Assembly: GCF_000739615.1 (NCBI RefSeq)
Contig: NZ_BATP01000058.1
Coordinates: forward strand, 62,001-126,000
Direction of reading: 5' to 3'
DNA length: 64,000 nt
From: Haloferula sp. BvORR071
Lineage (GTDB): Bacteria > Verrucomicrobiota > Verrucomicrobiia > Verrucomicrobiales > Akkermansiaceae
The number at the start of each line of letters is the position of its first letter. Position 1 is the stretch's first letter. This document shows positions 1 through 8,394 of this stretch, piece by piece. The position numbers and the translations under genes are program-made. Below the pieces are notes generated by a model. The model had not been told where the DNA came from. It made no database searches and worked only from the letters and a program-made list of their open reading frames with translations.

Positions 1-1
1 C

Positions 2-793
2 CGCGAGGTCGAAGTCATTCCCGACGCCAAGCCGCGCGAATCCGCCTTGAGTAAGACCGGCGAGACCGATGCTCCCGATGGCGCGCGTGCCGGGACCTCC
101 TACCGCGAGGCCGGAGAGGCGCTCCGGGCAGGGGACTACGCCAAGGCCCGCAGCCTTTTTGCCACGGTCCGCGATGACCCGCATGCGATGGAGCCCACCG
201 GCTCATGGGCCGCCTGCGAAGCCGTGCTCTGCGACTTCCTTGATGGCTCTTCCAACGAGGCACGCAAGGATGCTCGCGATGCGGTCACCCATGTTTCCAG
301 TGCCAAGGGTGTCGATTCCAAGGTCAGCAACGAGTTGCTGGTGGCACTCGATAAGGTGAAGGAACTCCACCCGGTGCTACACTCGGAGGATAGTCCGCCT
401 CTTACGGGTGCCTCGCTGATGGCCGCATTGCTTCACGGGCTCAAGAATTGGGAGCAAGGAATGCCGGAGGCTGCCCGCCCGCAATTCGAAGCGATCATGG
501 CGGTCCAGGCCAAGGGGGCGGACGCTTGGGTTGAGCCCTACCACAAGATCGTAGCCGGCTATCTCACGGACGCTGAGACCTTGCAGAAGATCTCCGGCGA
601 CAAGCTGCCGGACGACGCCCAAACCTGCCGCAGCCTCGCCGATGAACTTCACGCCGTGCATGCCGGGCTGAAGACCAAGGGCCGGGCGCGATTCAACGTG
701 CGGGCCCTGCAGCTCGATCTCGAAAAGCGCGCCCGCCTGCTGGAAGCCGGAGCTTCGGTGGATCACTCAAGCTCGCCGGCGTCCACGGAATAG
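2..793 (+). CDS. hypothetical protein, 5'-truncated by window edge
   Basis: The frame is open from base 2 with no stop, so the gene probably begins outside the window; a TTG at 47 is a possible but unneeded internal start. The visible ~263 residues are rich in Ala, Glu and Lys and look all-helical, with TPR-like stretches such as YREAGEALRAGDYAKARSLF near visible residue 36, where small residues alternate as in helix-turn-helix repeats. No catalytic motif, membrane segment or cysteine pattern was found. The C-terminus is Ser-rich. It could be a solute-repeat scaffold protein; function unknown. The stop is TAG at 791-793. Confidence 0.6.
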   Translation, partial: REVEVIPDAKPRESALSKTGETDAPDGARAGTSYREAGEALRAGDYAKARSLFATVRDDPHAMEPTGSWAACEAVLCDFLDGSSNEARKDARDAVTHVSSAKGVDSKVSNELLVALDKVKELHPVLHSEDSPPLTGASLMAALLHGLKNWEQGMPEAARPQFEAIMAVQAKGADAWVEPYHKIVAGYLTDAETLQKISGDKLPDDAQTCRSLADELHAVHAGLKTKGRARFNVRALQLDLEKRARLLEAGASVDHSSSPASTE

Positions 794-886
794 GCAGCGC
801 AGCGCCCTGTGGCGAGCGGACCCTCCTGTCCGCTCGACGGACGGCCGCCGCAGAAAATGCACGACGAGAGCTAACAAATCGTCATC

Positions 887-1246
887 GTGAGCAGCCGCAC
901 CTACATCTGCACCGCCTGTCGCACCGCCCGCCGCGCGGAGGCATGGCACGGGATGCCTTCGCCCTTGCGCTGCTCCCTCTGCCGGGGCTCGCTCTGGGAG
1001 CTGAGCCGCAAGTGGCGCATCCCAGCGAAGACCAATGACAAGGGCTGGAGCGAACTCGAGCAAATCGTCGCAGAGGAAACACCGCTGCGCGCCACCCTGC
1101 TCCGGGAACGCGGCCACCGCCTATTGCGCCAACTTGACGACAAACTCGGCAAGCTGAGGGTCCAAAATCCGAAGGGCCGGAACGACGCGCGTATCGCCGT
1201 CCTGCAGAGCCAGCGCGACAAGGTGCTTGCCGAATACTTCATGTAG
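887..1246 (+). CDS. small zinc-ribbon protein
   Basis: A 119-residue protein starting with GTG. The first 35 residues carry two CxxC knuckles, CTAC at residues 8-11 and CSLC at 30-33, spaced as in a zinc ribbon; the rest is charged and probably helical (residues 50-119), suggesting a metal-binding head on a coiled stalk. I do not recognise a named family. Such small ribbon proteins often bind nucleic acid or a partner protein, but that is inference. The final ATG-TAG codons lie inside a tandemly duplicated 88-bp unit, so the natural C-terminus may have been altered by that duplication. Confidence 0.6.
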   Translation: MSSRTYICTACRTARRAEAWHGMPSPLRCSLCRGSLWELSRKWRIPAKTNDKGWSELEQIVAEETPLRATLLRERGHRLLRQLDDKLGKLRVQNPKGRNDARIAVLQSQRDKVLAEYFM

Positions 1247-1390
1247 CGGCGCGTCTATGACCGTCGCACTTCGGCGGCCGCAAGCCGCATCGTGAGATCC
1301 CCGCGGGTCGAGGCGAAGCCGACCTCTAATGTAGCGGCTCGTCTATGATTGTCGCACTTCGGCGGCCACAAGCCGCATCGCGAGATCCCC
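1241..1390. repeat. tandem direct repeat, 62-bp copies at 88-bp period
   Basis: Bases 1241-1302 and 1329-1390 are near-identical (about six substitutions by eye), offset by exactly 88 bp. Each copy starts with ATGTAGCGGC and ends with GAGATCCCC. The first copy overlaps the last two codons of the zinc-ribbon gene. It fills part of the 330-bp gap before the next gene, with no coding signal. Confidence 0.85.
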
Positions 1391-1400
1391 GTCCATTCTC

Positions 1401-1507
1401 CCGATCCCGATAGGGATCACAGCTCCAGTAGCCGGGGGTTGAGGCGCAGCCGACACCCCCGGTAAGGCCCCGCAAAGTCCACTCGATCCCGAAGGGATCG
1501 TAGCGAG
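1401..1507. repeat. REP-like multi-hairpin intergenic repeat
   Basis: Three palindromes in a row: GATCCCGATAGGGATC near 1403, an 8-bp stem CCGGGGGT (1432-1439) pairing with ACCCCCGG (1455-1462), and GATCCCGAAGGGATC near 1485. This arrangement is typical of dispersed extragenic palindromes; similar GATCCCGAAGGGATC words are familiar to me from PVC-group and soil bacterial genomes, but no second full copy was seen in this window. Confidence 0.6.
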
Positions 1508-1578
1508 TTTCGATTTACCAAACGCTCCCCGCGAAAGCTCTCAACCGTTGGAGTCAGCTACAGCTTTTCGGAAATGCT

Positions 1579-2166
1579 CTAGAAGTCGTCGGTCCGCCAC
1601 TGGCGCGTCTCGTTGTCGAAGATGCATCCACTTCCCAGGATGAAAGGCCGCCAGTATTCAAAATAGAAGTAGCCGCGGTCCCCCCGATAGCTGCCGACAC
1701 CAGCGAGAAGAGTCGGTGGTTCGGGCGCTCCGATCTCATTCAAGGTCTTGGGATAGCCCCCAGTCTTGGCTCGATATTCGTCCAACCGGGGCACAATACC
1801 GTTCACATAAGATTGGACCTCCCATACCCGGTAGTAGCCGAATGCAGTGGAGGAAAGCACGAGGATGATCACCCAGGCAAAGAGGGTCATGCTTGCCCTG
1901 AAGGTCTTTTCGAGACCGATCGGCACCTCGCCATCACGCCTGAGCCCGATGATCAGCCACACGGCCATCACCAGCCCGAGTGGCACGGCGAGCGCCATCC
2001 CCAGCATCGCGACGAGAAGGGGCCCTTGCCCGGTCGCGGAAAAAGAACCGGCGAGGGCGGCCAGCGCAAAAAGGACGATTCTGGAGTGTCTGGGCAAGCT
2101 CTGGCCAGAATGACAGCAAAAGGGCGGATTTCCCACATTTTTTGCCGGGTTCCCGGCGCTTGCCAC
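1579..2166 (-). CDS. membrane protein with pilin/GspG-like extracytoplasmic tail
   Basis: Up to 195 residues. Three hydrophobic segments are visible, roughly residues 29-45, 51-75 and 92-112, followed by a soluble tail with RLDEYRAKTGGYPKTLNEIG, the pattern seen after the N-terminal helix in type II secretion pseudopilins and related prepilin-like proteins. There is no pilin prepeptidase site, so it is more likely a membrane protein with a GspG-like domain. The GTG at 2166 gives the longest form; a TTG at 2097 immediately before the first hydrophobic stretch is a credible start. It is divergent from the topoisomerase gene, so the two share a short promoter region. Confidence 0.5.
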   Translation of the reverse strand: MASAGNPAKNVGNPPFCCHSGQSLPRHSRIVLFALAALAGSFSATGQGPLLVAMLGMALAVPLGLVMAVWLIIGLRRDGEVPIGLEKTFRASMTLFAWVIILVLSSTAFGYYRVWEVQSYVNGIVPRLDEYRAKTGGYPKTLNEIGAPEPPTLLAGVGSYRGDRGYFYFEYWRPFILGSGCIFDNETRQWRTDDF

Positions 2167-2203
2167 GGGGGCGGGGATTCCTCAGCATTCCCGAAACATC
2201 CCC

Positions 2204-4048
2204 ATGGCCGACTACACCGAAGCCGACATCAAGTCCCTCGATTGGCGCGAGCACATCCGTCTCCGCCCTGGCATGTACATCGGCAAGCTCGGTGACGGCT
2301 CTTCGCCGGACGACGGCATCTACATCCTGCTCAAAGAGGTCATCGATAACTCGATCGACGAGCACATCATGGGGCACGGCAAGGAGATCCGCGTCGAGAT
2401 CGACGAGGAGGGCCGTGTGGAAGTCCGTGACTTCGGTCGCGGCATCCCGCTGGGCAAGCTCTACGACTGCGCCGCTCAGATCAACACCGGTGCCAAGTAC
2501 GACAGCGAGGCCTTCAAAAAATCCGTCGGCCTGAACGGCGTCGGTATCAAGGCGGTGAACGCGCTCGCGGATTTCTTCGAGATCCAGGCCTGGCGCGATG
2601 GCCAGACCAAGGCGCTCGAGTTCTCCAAGGGCATCGTGACCGAGGACATGAAGGCGACGCGCAAGGAGGAGGCTCCTTCGGGCACGCGCCTCGCCTTTGA
2701 GATCGACCGCTCGATCTTCCCGGCCAAGGCCAAGTTCAAGGAGGCCATCGTCGAGAAGATGTGCCGCTACTACAGCTACCTGAACCCGGGGCTGACGATC
2801 GTCTTCAACGGCAAGAAGTTCAAATCGAAGGACGGCCTGCTCGACCTGCTGCGCGAGGAGATGGAAGGCGAAGCTCTCTACGAGCCCATCCACCTCAAGG
2901 GCAACGACATCGAGATCGCCTTCACCCACACCGTGGACAGCGGTGAAGAGTACTACACCTTCGTCAACGGCCAGAACACGACCCAGGGCGGCACGCACTT
3001 GCAGGCTTTCCGCGAGGGTTTCGTGAATGCGGTCCGCGGCTTCTATAAGAAGCAGTACGATCCCGCGGATATCCGCGCGGGTATCGAGGCGGCGATCTGC
3101 GTCCGCGTGGTGGAGCCGGTCTTCGAATCGCAGACCAAGACCAAGCTGGGCTCCGCCTCGATGGTGCCGGATGGCGAGTCGATCCGCACCTTCGTCAGCA
3201 ACTTCCTCAAGCAGCACCTCGACAACTACCTGCACAAGCACCCGAAGGTGGCCGAGGCGATCCAGAAGCGGATCCAGGCCGCGGAGCGCGAGCGCAAGGA
3301 CATGAAGGGCATCCAGAAGATGGCCCGCGACCGCGCCCGCCAGGCGAAGGTCCACAACAAGAAGCTCCGCGATTGCCGCGCGCACCTCGACTCGAAGCAC
3401 AAGCAGCGTCTCGATAGCACGCTCTTCATCACCGAGGGTGACTCCGCCTCCGGCTCGATCACCAAGAGCCGCGATGTGGAAACACAGGCCGTGTTCTCGC
3501 TGCGCGGCAAGCCGCTCAATACCTTCGGCCTCGCCAAGAAGATCGTCTACGAGAACGAGGAGTTTGCACTCTTGCAGGCAGCGCTCGGCATTGAGGACGG
3601 CATCGAGGAGCTGCGCTACAATCGCGTCGTCGTCGCCACCGATGCCGACGTGGACGGCATGCACATCCGCCTGCTGCTCCTGACCTTTTTCCTGCAGTTC
3701 TTCCCGGAAGTGATCCGCGAGGGCCACCTCTACATCCTGCAGACCCCGCTCTTCCGCGTGCGCAACAAAAAGGAGACCATCTACTGCTACGACGAGGAAG
3801 CGAAGGAGAAGGCCCTGGGCAAGCTCGGCAAGAACGCGGAGATCACCCGCTTCAAGGGCCTCGGTGAAATCTCCCCGGACGAGTTCAAGTTCATGATCGG
3901 TCCCGACATGAAGCTCGACCACGTCGAGTTCGAGGAAGGGAAGGGGACCAAGGAACTCCTCGCCTTCTACATGGGCAAGAACACGCCGGATCGCCAGGAC
4001 TTCATCGTCGGCAACCTGCGGGTCAATGTGGACCGGCAGGTGGCCTAG
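2204..4048 (+). CDS. parE: DNA topoisomerase IV/gyrase subunit B (ParE-like)
   Basis: 614 residues, the ATPase and TOPRIM-bearing subunit of a type IIA topoisomerase, acting with a ParC/GyrA partner to pass DNA strands and relieve supercoils or decatenate chromosomes. The GHKL ATPase has KEVIDNSIDEH near residue 47, DFGRGIP and the GLNGVGIKAVNA ATP-lid. The TOPRIM domain has EGDSASGS (catalytic Glu ~411) and DADVDG (Asp 480/482/484, metal binding). Length ~615 and the absence of the long insertion of E. coli GyrB favour ParE or a short GyrB. No partner A subunit is next to it. ParE versus a second GyrB cannot be settled from sequence alone. Confidence 0.85.
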   Translation: MADYTEADIKSLDWREHIRLRPGMYIGKLGDGSSPDDGIYILLKEVIDNSIDEHIMGHGKEIRVEIDEEGRVEVRDFGRGIPLGKLYDCAAQINTGAKYDSEAFKKSVGLNGVGIKAVNALADFFEIQAWRDGQTKALEFSKGIVTEDMKATRKEEAPSGTRLAFEIDRSIFPAKAKFKEAIVEKMCRYYSYLNPGLTIVFNGKKFKSKDGLLDLLREEMEGEALYEPIHLKGNDIEIAFTHTVDSGEEYYTFVNGQNTTQGGTHLQAFREGFVNAVRGFYKKQYDPADIRAGIEAAICVRVVEPVFESQTKTKLGSASMVPDGESIRTFVSNFLKQHLDNYLHKHPKVAEAIQKRIQAAERERKDMKGIQKMARDRARQAKVHNKKLRDCRAHLDSKHKQRLDSTLFITEGDSASGSITKSRDVETQAVFSLRGKPLNTFGLAKKIVYENEEFALLQAALGIEDGIEELRYNRVVVATDADVDGMHIRLLLLTFFLQFFPEVIREGHLYILQTPLFRVRNKKETIYCYDEEAKEKALGKLGKNAEITRFKGLGEISPDEFKFMIGPDMKLDHVEFEEGKGTKELLAFYMGKNTPDRQDFIVGNLRVNVDRQVA

Positions 4049-4074
4049 GCGGGGATCGAAAACCGCGTCCTTTT

Positions 4075-4641
4075 ATGACTGAGGTGGTCAATTTGGACGA
4101 TTGGAATCCCTCGGAGGAGACACTGAGGAAATGGGCTTATGCCGAGAACCTGGCTCTCGCCGACCAGGAGGAGGACCTCATTCTGCAGGAGGAAGCTTAC
4201 TTGCCGCTCCTCTTGGAGTTGGCTGATGACCCCGCCTGTCCCAAGGCGGACTACATCCTTTCCTGCCTCGACCATTACCTCATGTTCCGGGTTCTCCTCG
4301 GTAAGGAGGAATTCGATCTGGCAATCGTAGAGAAGGGGGCGGTGCTAGCGGGGCGCGCCACTAGCGGTTCCATTCGCGATTGGGGGCAGCTTCAACAGCG
4401 TCGGCTGGAATACCGCCAGGGCACCGGGCCAGTCAGTCGGGAGACGGCTTTGGTCATGGCTCGTGATCTCCTGATCGGAATCTGCCGCCGTGCGGATCTT
4501 TCCCTTGTTGGCGAGCGAGACGACACTTGGGAGATCGAGCTTTCCGTGCCCCCGGAGAATCGTCATCGGGAGCGCCTCTCGATCGACAAGCAGACCGGGC
4601 GCTTTTCATTCTCCCGCTACGGTGAGGACTGGGGCTGTTAG
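4075..4641 (+). CDS. hypothetical protein, acidic, soluble
   Basis: 188 residues starting at ATG 4075, 26 bp after the topoisomerase stop and on the same strand, so probably co-transcribed. The N-terminal half is acidic and leucine-rich (residues 20-75, likely helical); the C-terminal half contains WEIELSVPPENRHRERLSIDKQTG, which looks like beta strands. No signal peptide, membrane segment or recognised catalytic motif. Function unknown. Confidence 0.6.
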   Translation: MTEVVNLDDWNPSEETLRKWAYAENLALADQEEDLILQEEAYLPLLLELADDPACPKADYILSCLDHYLMFRVLLGKEEFDLAIVEKGAVLAGRATSGSIRDWGQLQQRRLEYRQGTGPVSRETALVMARDLLIGICRRADLSLVGERDDTWEIELSVPPENRHRERLSIDKQTGRFSFSRYGEDWGC

Positions 4642-4659
4642 AGGCGGGGAGCCCACTTC

Positions 4660-6018
4660 TCACTGCGCGCCCTTCAGCTTCGGATCATCCAGATCCAGGC
4701 GATAGAGGATCTGGTTGTAGTTGTACTTCGGCGTCGGCTGCGGCTTGTCGGCAAACTCCGCCGTGTAGGTCCCCTCGAAGACGATGAAGGAGGCATTCTC
4801 CGGCGTCAGCTCGGCATGGATCTTGGGATTGTAGAAGGTGTAGTTGTCATGCGTCAGCACCTTCACCGCCTTGCCCCAGGGGCCGGTGGGTGATTCCGCT
4901 TCAGCATACCAGATCTCGCCGTAGGCCGAGGGCTTGCCGAAGGTTTGCGTGAAGATCGAGATCCAGCGCTTGCGGAAGGGATTCCACACCACCGATCCGC
5001 GATGCGGCTTCACCTCCGAGCCATCCGCCGCCGAGCGCGGTGCGGTCGGCTCTTCGAGCTTCTCCCACGTGCTCGGATCACTCCATGCCTCATAAGTCGC
5101 CGGACAACGCGCGGTGGGGAAGGGATCACCGAACATCAGCCACTTCTTCCCCGCGGGATCGGCCCAGGTGAAAGGATGGCCACGCAGCAGCAACTTCGGC
5201 TTTGCTTCATCGCCCGCCTTCCAGATCGCGCGCACTTGCTTGAAGGCTTCTTCCTTCTGCTCCCAGCGGCACAGCCCGACCTCATACTCGTCGAGGTGAC
5301 CCTTGATCTTCGAATAGAGTGCCACCAGTTGCGGCTTGCCGTCCTTGTCTGGCACACTGGCCATGCCGCCCAGCCAGGTCGGACCATCGCCTTGCATCTT
5401 CGCCACACCCCGCGGCTTGCCCTTGTCATCGCGGAAATGCTCATACGGCATCGCGAGCGGCGGCTCGAACTTCTTGATCGGCTGCGCATCCGTGAGCGCC
5501 GCCGTGGAATCGAACACGCCCAGCGGATAGCCCGGCAACGTGGTATCGCCCCATAGCCAGAAGAGCTTCGAGCCATGCCGCGCCATCAGCACCGAGTCGC
5601 AGCCGAACACTCCCGTCTCCGGCAGCGGCGCGGTGCCGCCGAGCTTCACGCTCTCCGCGAAGAGGCCCGCTCCTGTCAGGCGGCCCAAGCGCTTGGCGAT
5701 ATTGGTCCGCTCCACCTCGATCTTCAATTTCCCGCCAGCCTGCGGCGTCACCCGCACACCCTCGAAGCCGAAGCCGTCCTTCTTCACGCCATAGCCGTGA
5801 CCCTTCACGTGGAAGAACACCTCGCGGCCTAACAGCTCGTTGTCCTCCAGCGCGATCAAGCCCGCGTTGTCGCTCACGAAACGTTCCTCATGCGTCGTCC
5901 GCAACTCCACCAGCGGCACCGGCCAGCCGTTCTCCTTGTCCACGATCTCAATCCGGCAAGGCTCCAAGGCGCTTGCGCAGGCAACACCAGAGAGAAGCAG
6001 TAAAACGTGTTTCGTCAC
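4660..6018 (-). CDS. secreted beta-propeller protein, glycoside-hydrolase-like
   Basis: About 452 residues. The GTG at 6016-6018 is preferred because it gives a compact signal peptide (TKHVLLLLSGVACASA); a TTG at 6051 would add 11 unlikely residues. After ~120 residues that may form a beta-sandwich, the body shows repeated blade-like strands with W and G turns (SKLFWLWGDTT, WLMFGDP, GSVVWNPFRKRWISIF, SPTGPWG), as in DUF4185 or GH43/GH117-type five-bladed propellers acting on polysaccharides. I could not assign catalytic acids. It lies next to, and on the same strand as, the FGE-like lipoprotein gene, with a 57-bp gap. Confidence 0.55.
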   Translation of the reverse strand: MTKHVLLLLSGVACASALEPCRIEIVDKENGWPVPLVELRTTHEERFVSDNAGLIALEDNELLGREVFFHVKGHGYGVKKDGFGFEGVRVTPQAGGKLKIEVERTNIAKRLGRLTGAGLFAESVKLGGTAPLPETGVFGCDSVLMARHGSKLFWLWGDTTLPGYPLGVFDSTAALTDAQPIKKFEPPLAMPYEHFRDDKGKPRGVAKMQGDGPTWLGGMASVPDKDGKPQLVALYSKIKGHLDEYEVGLCRWEQKEEAFKQVRAIWKAGDEAKPKLLLRGHPFTWADPAGKKWLMFGDPFPTARCPATYEAWSDPSTWEKLEEPTAPRSAADGSEVKPHRGSVVWNPFRKRWISIFTQTFGKPSAYGEIWYAEAESPTGPWGKAVKVLTHDNYTFYNPKIHAELTPENASFIVFEGTYTAEFADKPQPTPKYNYNQILYRLDLDDPKLKGAQ

Positions 6019-6075
6019 GGGCACAGGAACGGCAGTACCCGACTGCTTCAATCACCGGGTTGTGTCAGTCGATCC

Positions 6076-7164
6076 TCAATCCTTCACGCACCTGAACCCC
6101 GTGTGATTCGTCGGCGACTCGCTGTCCTGCGAGTGCCGCGCCGCTGGCCGGTAGCGCATGCAGTAGGAGACGTGGCAGAGGAAGGAGCCGCCCTTGGTCA
6201 CGTGGTGGACCTTGCCGTCGCCCTTCAAGCCGGTGTCGCGGTTCACCCACTGCACCGGGCCCTGCGGATTGTCCGGATCGCACTGGGTGAAATAAGCGGG
6301 ATCGTAGAGGTCGTTGCAGATTTCCCAGACATTCCCCGCCATGTCGTAGAGCCCGTAGGCATTGGGTGGGAAACTCTTGGCGGGCGAGGCACCCTTGTAG
6401 CCGTCCTCGGCGGTATTCTTGTTGGGGAAGTCACCCTGCCAGGTGTTGGCCATCCACTTGCCGTCCACCTTCAGGTCATCTCCCCAGCAGTAGATCTTGC
6501 CCTCCAGTCCGCCACGGGCGGCGAATTCCCACTCCGCTTCGGAGGGCAGCCGCTTGCCGGCCCACTTGGCGTAGGCGCTGGCGTCCTCGTGGGTCACGCA
6601 GACCACGGGAAAGTTGTCCTTGCCCTCGATCGAGCTGCCCTTGCCGGCGGGCTGGCGCCAGTTCGCCTGCGGGTCCCACTTCCACCACTCCAGTGCGCGA
6701 CCGGGGATGTTCGGGTTGCCTTCGATGTGGGCGTCCTCGCGGAAATTGATCGCTCCGTTCGCCAGCTCTCCCGCCGGCAGGCTGGCCCGCGCTTCCTCGG
6801 GGAAATCCTCCGGCTTCACGCTGCGCTCGGCGAAAGTCACGTAGTGGGTGGCCTTCACGAAGGCGGCGAACTGCGCATTCGTCACCTCCGTCTCGTCGAT
6901 CCAGAAGGGCTTCACCGTCACCTTGTGGGCCGGTCCCTCCTCGGGAAAGTCCTTGGTCCCGTAGGGCGTTTCAAAGGTCCCGTCGTGGCCCATGGTATAG
7001 CTCCCTCCGGGCAGGTGGACCATCCCGTCCTTCTTCTCCAGCCCGGCGACCGGCGCGGGCAGCCCTGCGGTTTTGGCGGGGGCCGAGTCTGCTGTGGCGG
7101 CCTTCTCGCGGCAGGCGGGCAAAAGGGCGAGCAGCGGGAGCAAGAGCAAGGGCAGGCGCTTCAT
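6076..7164 (-). CDS. formylglycine-generating enzyme (SUMF1 family) lipoprotein
   Basis: 362 residues from ATG 7162-7164, chosen because it gives a lipoprotein signal MKRLPLLLLPLLALLPAC with lipobox Cys. The rest is an FGE-sulfatase domain: PGGSYTMG near residue 50, WIDETEVTNAQF, LPSEAEWEFAARGG, AGNVWEI and the end GFRCVKD. FLCHVSYC places cysteines at about 330 and 335, the C-x4-C pair that in genuine FGE binds copper and oxidises a sulfatase cysteine to formylglycine. Many SUMF1-like proteins lack this pair, so this is probably an active enzyme, anchored outside the cytoplasm. No sulfatase with a C-x-P-S-R motif is visible in the window, so its client is elsewhere. Confidence 0.85.
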   Translation of the reverse strand: MKRLPLLLLPLLALLPACREKAATADSAPAKTAGLPAPVAGLEKKDGMVHLPGGSYTMGHDGTFETPYGTKDFPEEGPAHKVTVKPFWIDETEVTNAQFAAFVKATHYVTFAERSVKPEDFPEEARASLPAGELANGAINFREDAHIEGNPNIPGRALEWWKWDPQANWRQPAGKGSSIEGKDNFPVVCVTHEDASAYAKWAGKRLPSEAEWEFAARGGLEGKIYCWGDDLKVDGKWMANTWQGDFPNKNTAEDGYKGASPAKSFPPNAYGLYDMAGNVWEICNDLYDPAYFTQCDPDNPQGPVQWVNRDTGLKGDGKVHHVTKGGSFLCHVSYCMRYRPAARHSQDSESPTNHTGFRCVKD

Positions 7165-7280
7165 CGATCGATCCATGGCGGGTGACGGGCGAACCGTGGT
7201 CCTGAATGAATGTCGTGGCACGCGGTTTTGTTCGGAAAATCCCTGTCAGCGGCAAAACCCCGGGCCCGGATTGCGGTTGT

Positions 7281-7310
7281 TTGGTAAAGCCCGTGTTTTT
7301 CCTTGGTAAA
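7281..7310. promoter_or_regulatory. direct repeat TTGGTAAA, candidate operator
   Basis: TTGGTAAA occurs at 7281-7288 and again at 7303-7310, 22 bp apart (about two helical turns), between the divergent FGE lipoprotein gene and the WXG100-like gene, 50-80 bp before the latter's ATG. The arrangement suits a regulator binding one DNA face. No convincing -10/-35 pair was identified. Confidence 0.3.
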
Positions 7311-7359
7311 ACCTTGCGGTATTCCTCGACCACGGGCCAAGACCGCTGAAAATGGAATT

Positions 7360-7632
7360 ATGGCCCAAGCGATTATCGATCCGGAAGAAGTCCGCCGCTT
7401 CGCCGCGGAATTGAAACGCTTCAATAACGAAGTCCGCGAGCGCACCACCTCGCTGATGTCGCGCTTTTCCGCCCTCGGGGACTCGTGGCAGGACCAGGAA
7501 CACGAGAAATTCTCCGCAGAATTCCTGACCATGATGAAGACGATGAAGCGCTTCGTGGAGCTCTCCGACCAGCACACGCCCTACCTGCTGCGCAAGGCCG
7601 AGCGCATCCAGCAGTACCTCGACCAACGCTAA
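7360..7632 (+). CDS. WXG100-like small secreted protein (type VII-like)
   Basis: 90 residues, start ATG 7360 chosen because the upstream in-frame codons (from 7303) look non-coding. Two predicted helices flank SALGDSWQDQEHEKF, giving W43-x-D45 and a Phe eight residues after the Trp; in WXG100 proteins the turn is W-x-G with an aromatic at the same distance. Size, helix-turn-helix layout and absence of a signal peptide fit an EsxA-like substrate or structural partner of a type VII system. It begins a four-gene plus-strand operon ending in an FtsK/EssC-like ATPase, 16 bp before the next gene. Asp replacing Gly at the third position is a deviation, repeated in the 70-residue neighbour. Confidence 0.75.
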   Translation: MAQAIIDPEEVRRFAAELKRFNNEVRERTTSLMSRFSALGDSWQDQEHEKFSAEFLTMMKTMKRFVELSDQHTPYLLRKAERIQQYLDQR

Positions 7633-7648
7633 CGGACTCTACCACGCC

Positions 7649-8185
7649 ATGGACGGACAGGCACGGGTCGGCTCGATCGACGCAATCCAGGATTTCCGGG
7701 CGGTGCTCATCCGCTATGCCGAGCGCGCCCGCCGCGCCCTCGATGACGTGACCGGCGAGGTCAAGCGCACCCGCGGCTGGCTGGAGACCGAGCAGCGCCA
7801 GAAGTGGGAGGGGGAGTATCGCCGCCGCACCCGGGCGCTGGAGCAGGCGCAGCAGGAACTCTTCAGCGCCAAGCTGTCCTCCCTGCGAAACGACAAGTCG
7901 GCCCAACAGATGGCCGTCAAGAAGGCCGAGCGCGCCCTCGCCGAGGCCGCGGAGAAGCTCAACGTCATCAAGCGCTGGCGGCAGGCCTACGATGCCCGGG
8001 TGGAGGCCTTGGCCAAGCAGCTTGAAACCCTGCAGGACATGCTTTCCCGCCAGATGCCGAAGGGTGTCGTCTTCCTCTCGAATTCCGTCCGCAATCTCCA
8101 GGATTACGCGGAGGTCAATGCTCCACGCCCCGTGGCCGGCACTGCCACTGAAACTCAATCCGAAACGACCGAGCCATCGTCATGA
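7649..8185 (+). CDS. coiled-coil protein of type VII-like locus
   Basis: 178 residues, almost entirely helical and charged. The pattern FRAVLIRYAERARRALDDV followed by EVKRTRGWLE and QKWEGEYRRR (W44, W53-E-G55) and a long Ala/Glu/Lys coiled coil to residue ~135 resembles, from memory, a family found beside FtsK-like ATPases in planctomycetes and other PVC bacteria. No signal peptide. The Ser/Thr-rich C-terminus may be flexible. It could be a larger WXG-like substrate, a chaperone or an adaptor. It ends with a 4-bp ATGA overlap with the next gene, implying coupled translation. Confidence 0.7.
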   Translation: MDGQARVGSIDAIQDFRAVLIRYAERARRALDDVTGEVKRTRGWLETEQRQKWEGEYRRRTRALEQAQQELFSAKLSSLRNDKSAQQMAVKKAERALAEAAEKLNVIKRWRQAYDARVEALAKQLETLQDMLSRQMPKGVVFLSNSVRNLQDYAEVNAPRPVAGTATETQSETTEPSS

Positions 8186-8394
8186 GCCTGGGTGCCAGCA
8201 AGTCCCTTTTGAACGAGTCCACGCGCGAAATGTTCGCCCGTTGGGAGGAGCTTCGTCAGTCTTGGCGTGACTCCAAGTCGGCGGAGTTCGACAAGGAATA
8301 CCTCGCTCCGCTACCCCAGGCCGTGGCCACTGCCACCCGGGTGATCGAGGAGCTCGATCTCGTGCTTTCCAAGATTCATACCGACTGTGACTGA
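8182..8394 (+). CDS. second WXG100-like small protein
   Basis: 70 residues. ELRQSWRDSKSAEFDKEY gives W28-x-D30 with Phe eight residues later, the same spacing as in the 90-residue gene two places upstream; the flanking regions are helical. It overlaps the preceding gene by ATGA and the following FtsK gene by 8 bp, so the three are probably made together and at fixed ratio. It is short for WXG100 (usually ~100). The pair may form a heterodimer like EsxA/EsxB, which is inference. Confidence 0.65.
   Translation: MSLGASKSLLNESTREMFARWEELRQSWRDSKSAEFDKEYLAPLPQAVATATRVIEELDLVLSKIHTDCD

Noticed and set aside
1934..3922. 662-codon open frame antisense to the topoisomerase gene
   Set aside because: Mirror of a GC-rich coding strand; its sequence is Leu/Val/Asp/His-rich without any motif, while the sense strand encodes all GHKL and TOPRIM motifs.
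6007..7185. 392-codon plus-strand frame over the FGE gene
   Set aside because: Lies opposite the well-supported FGE domain; composition is that of a complement.
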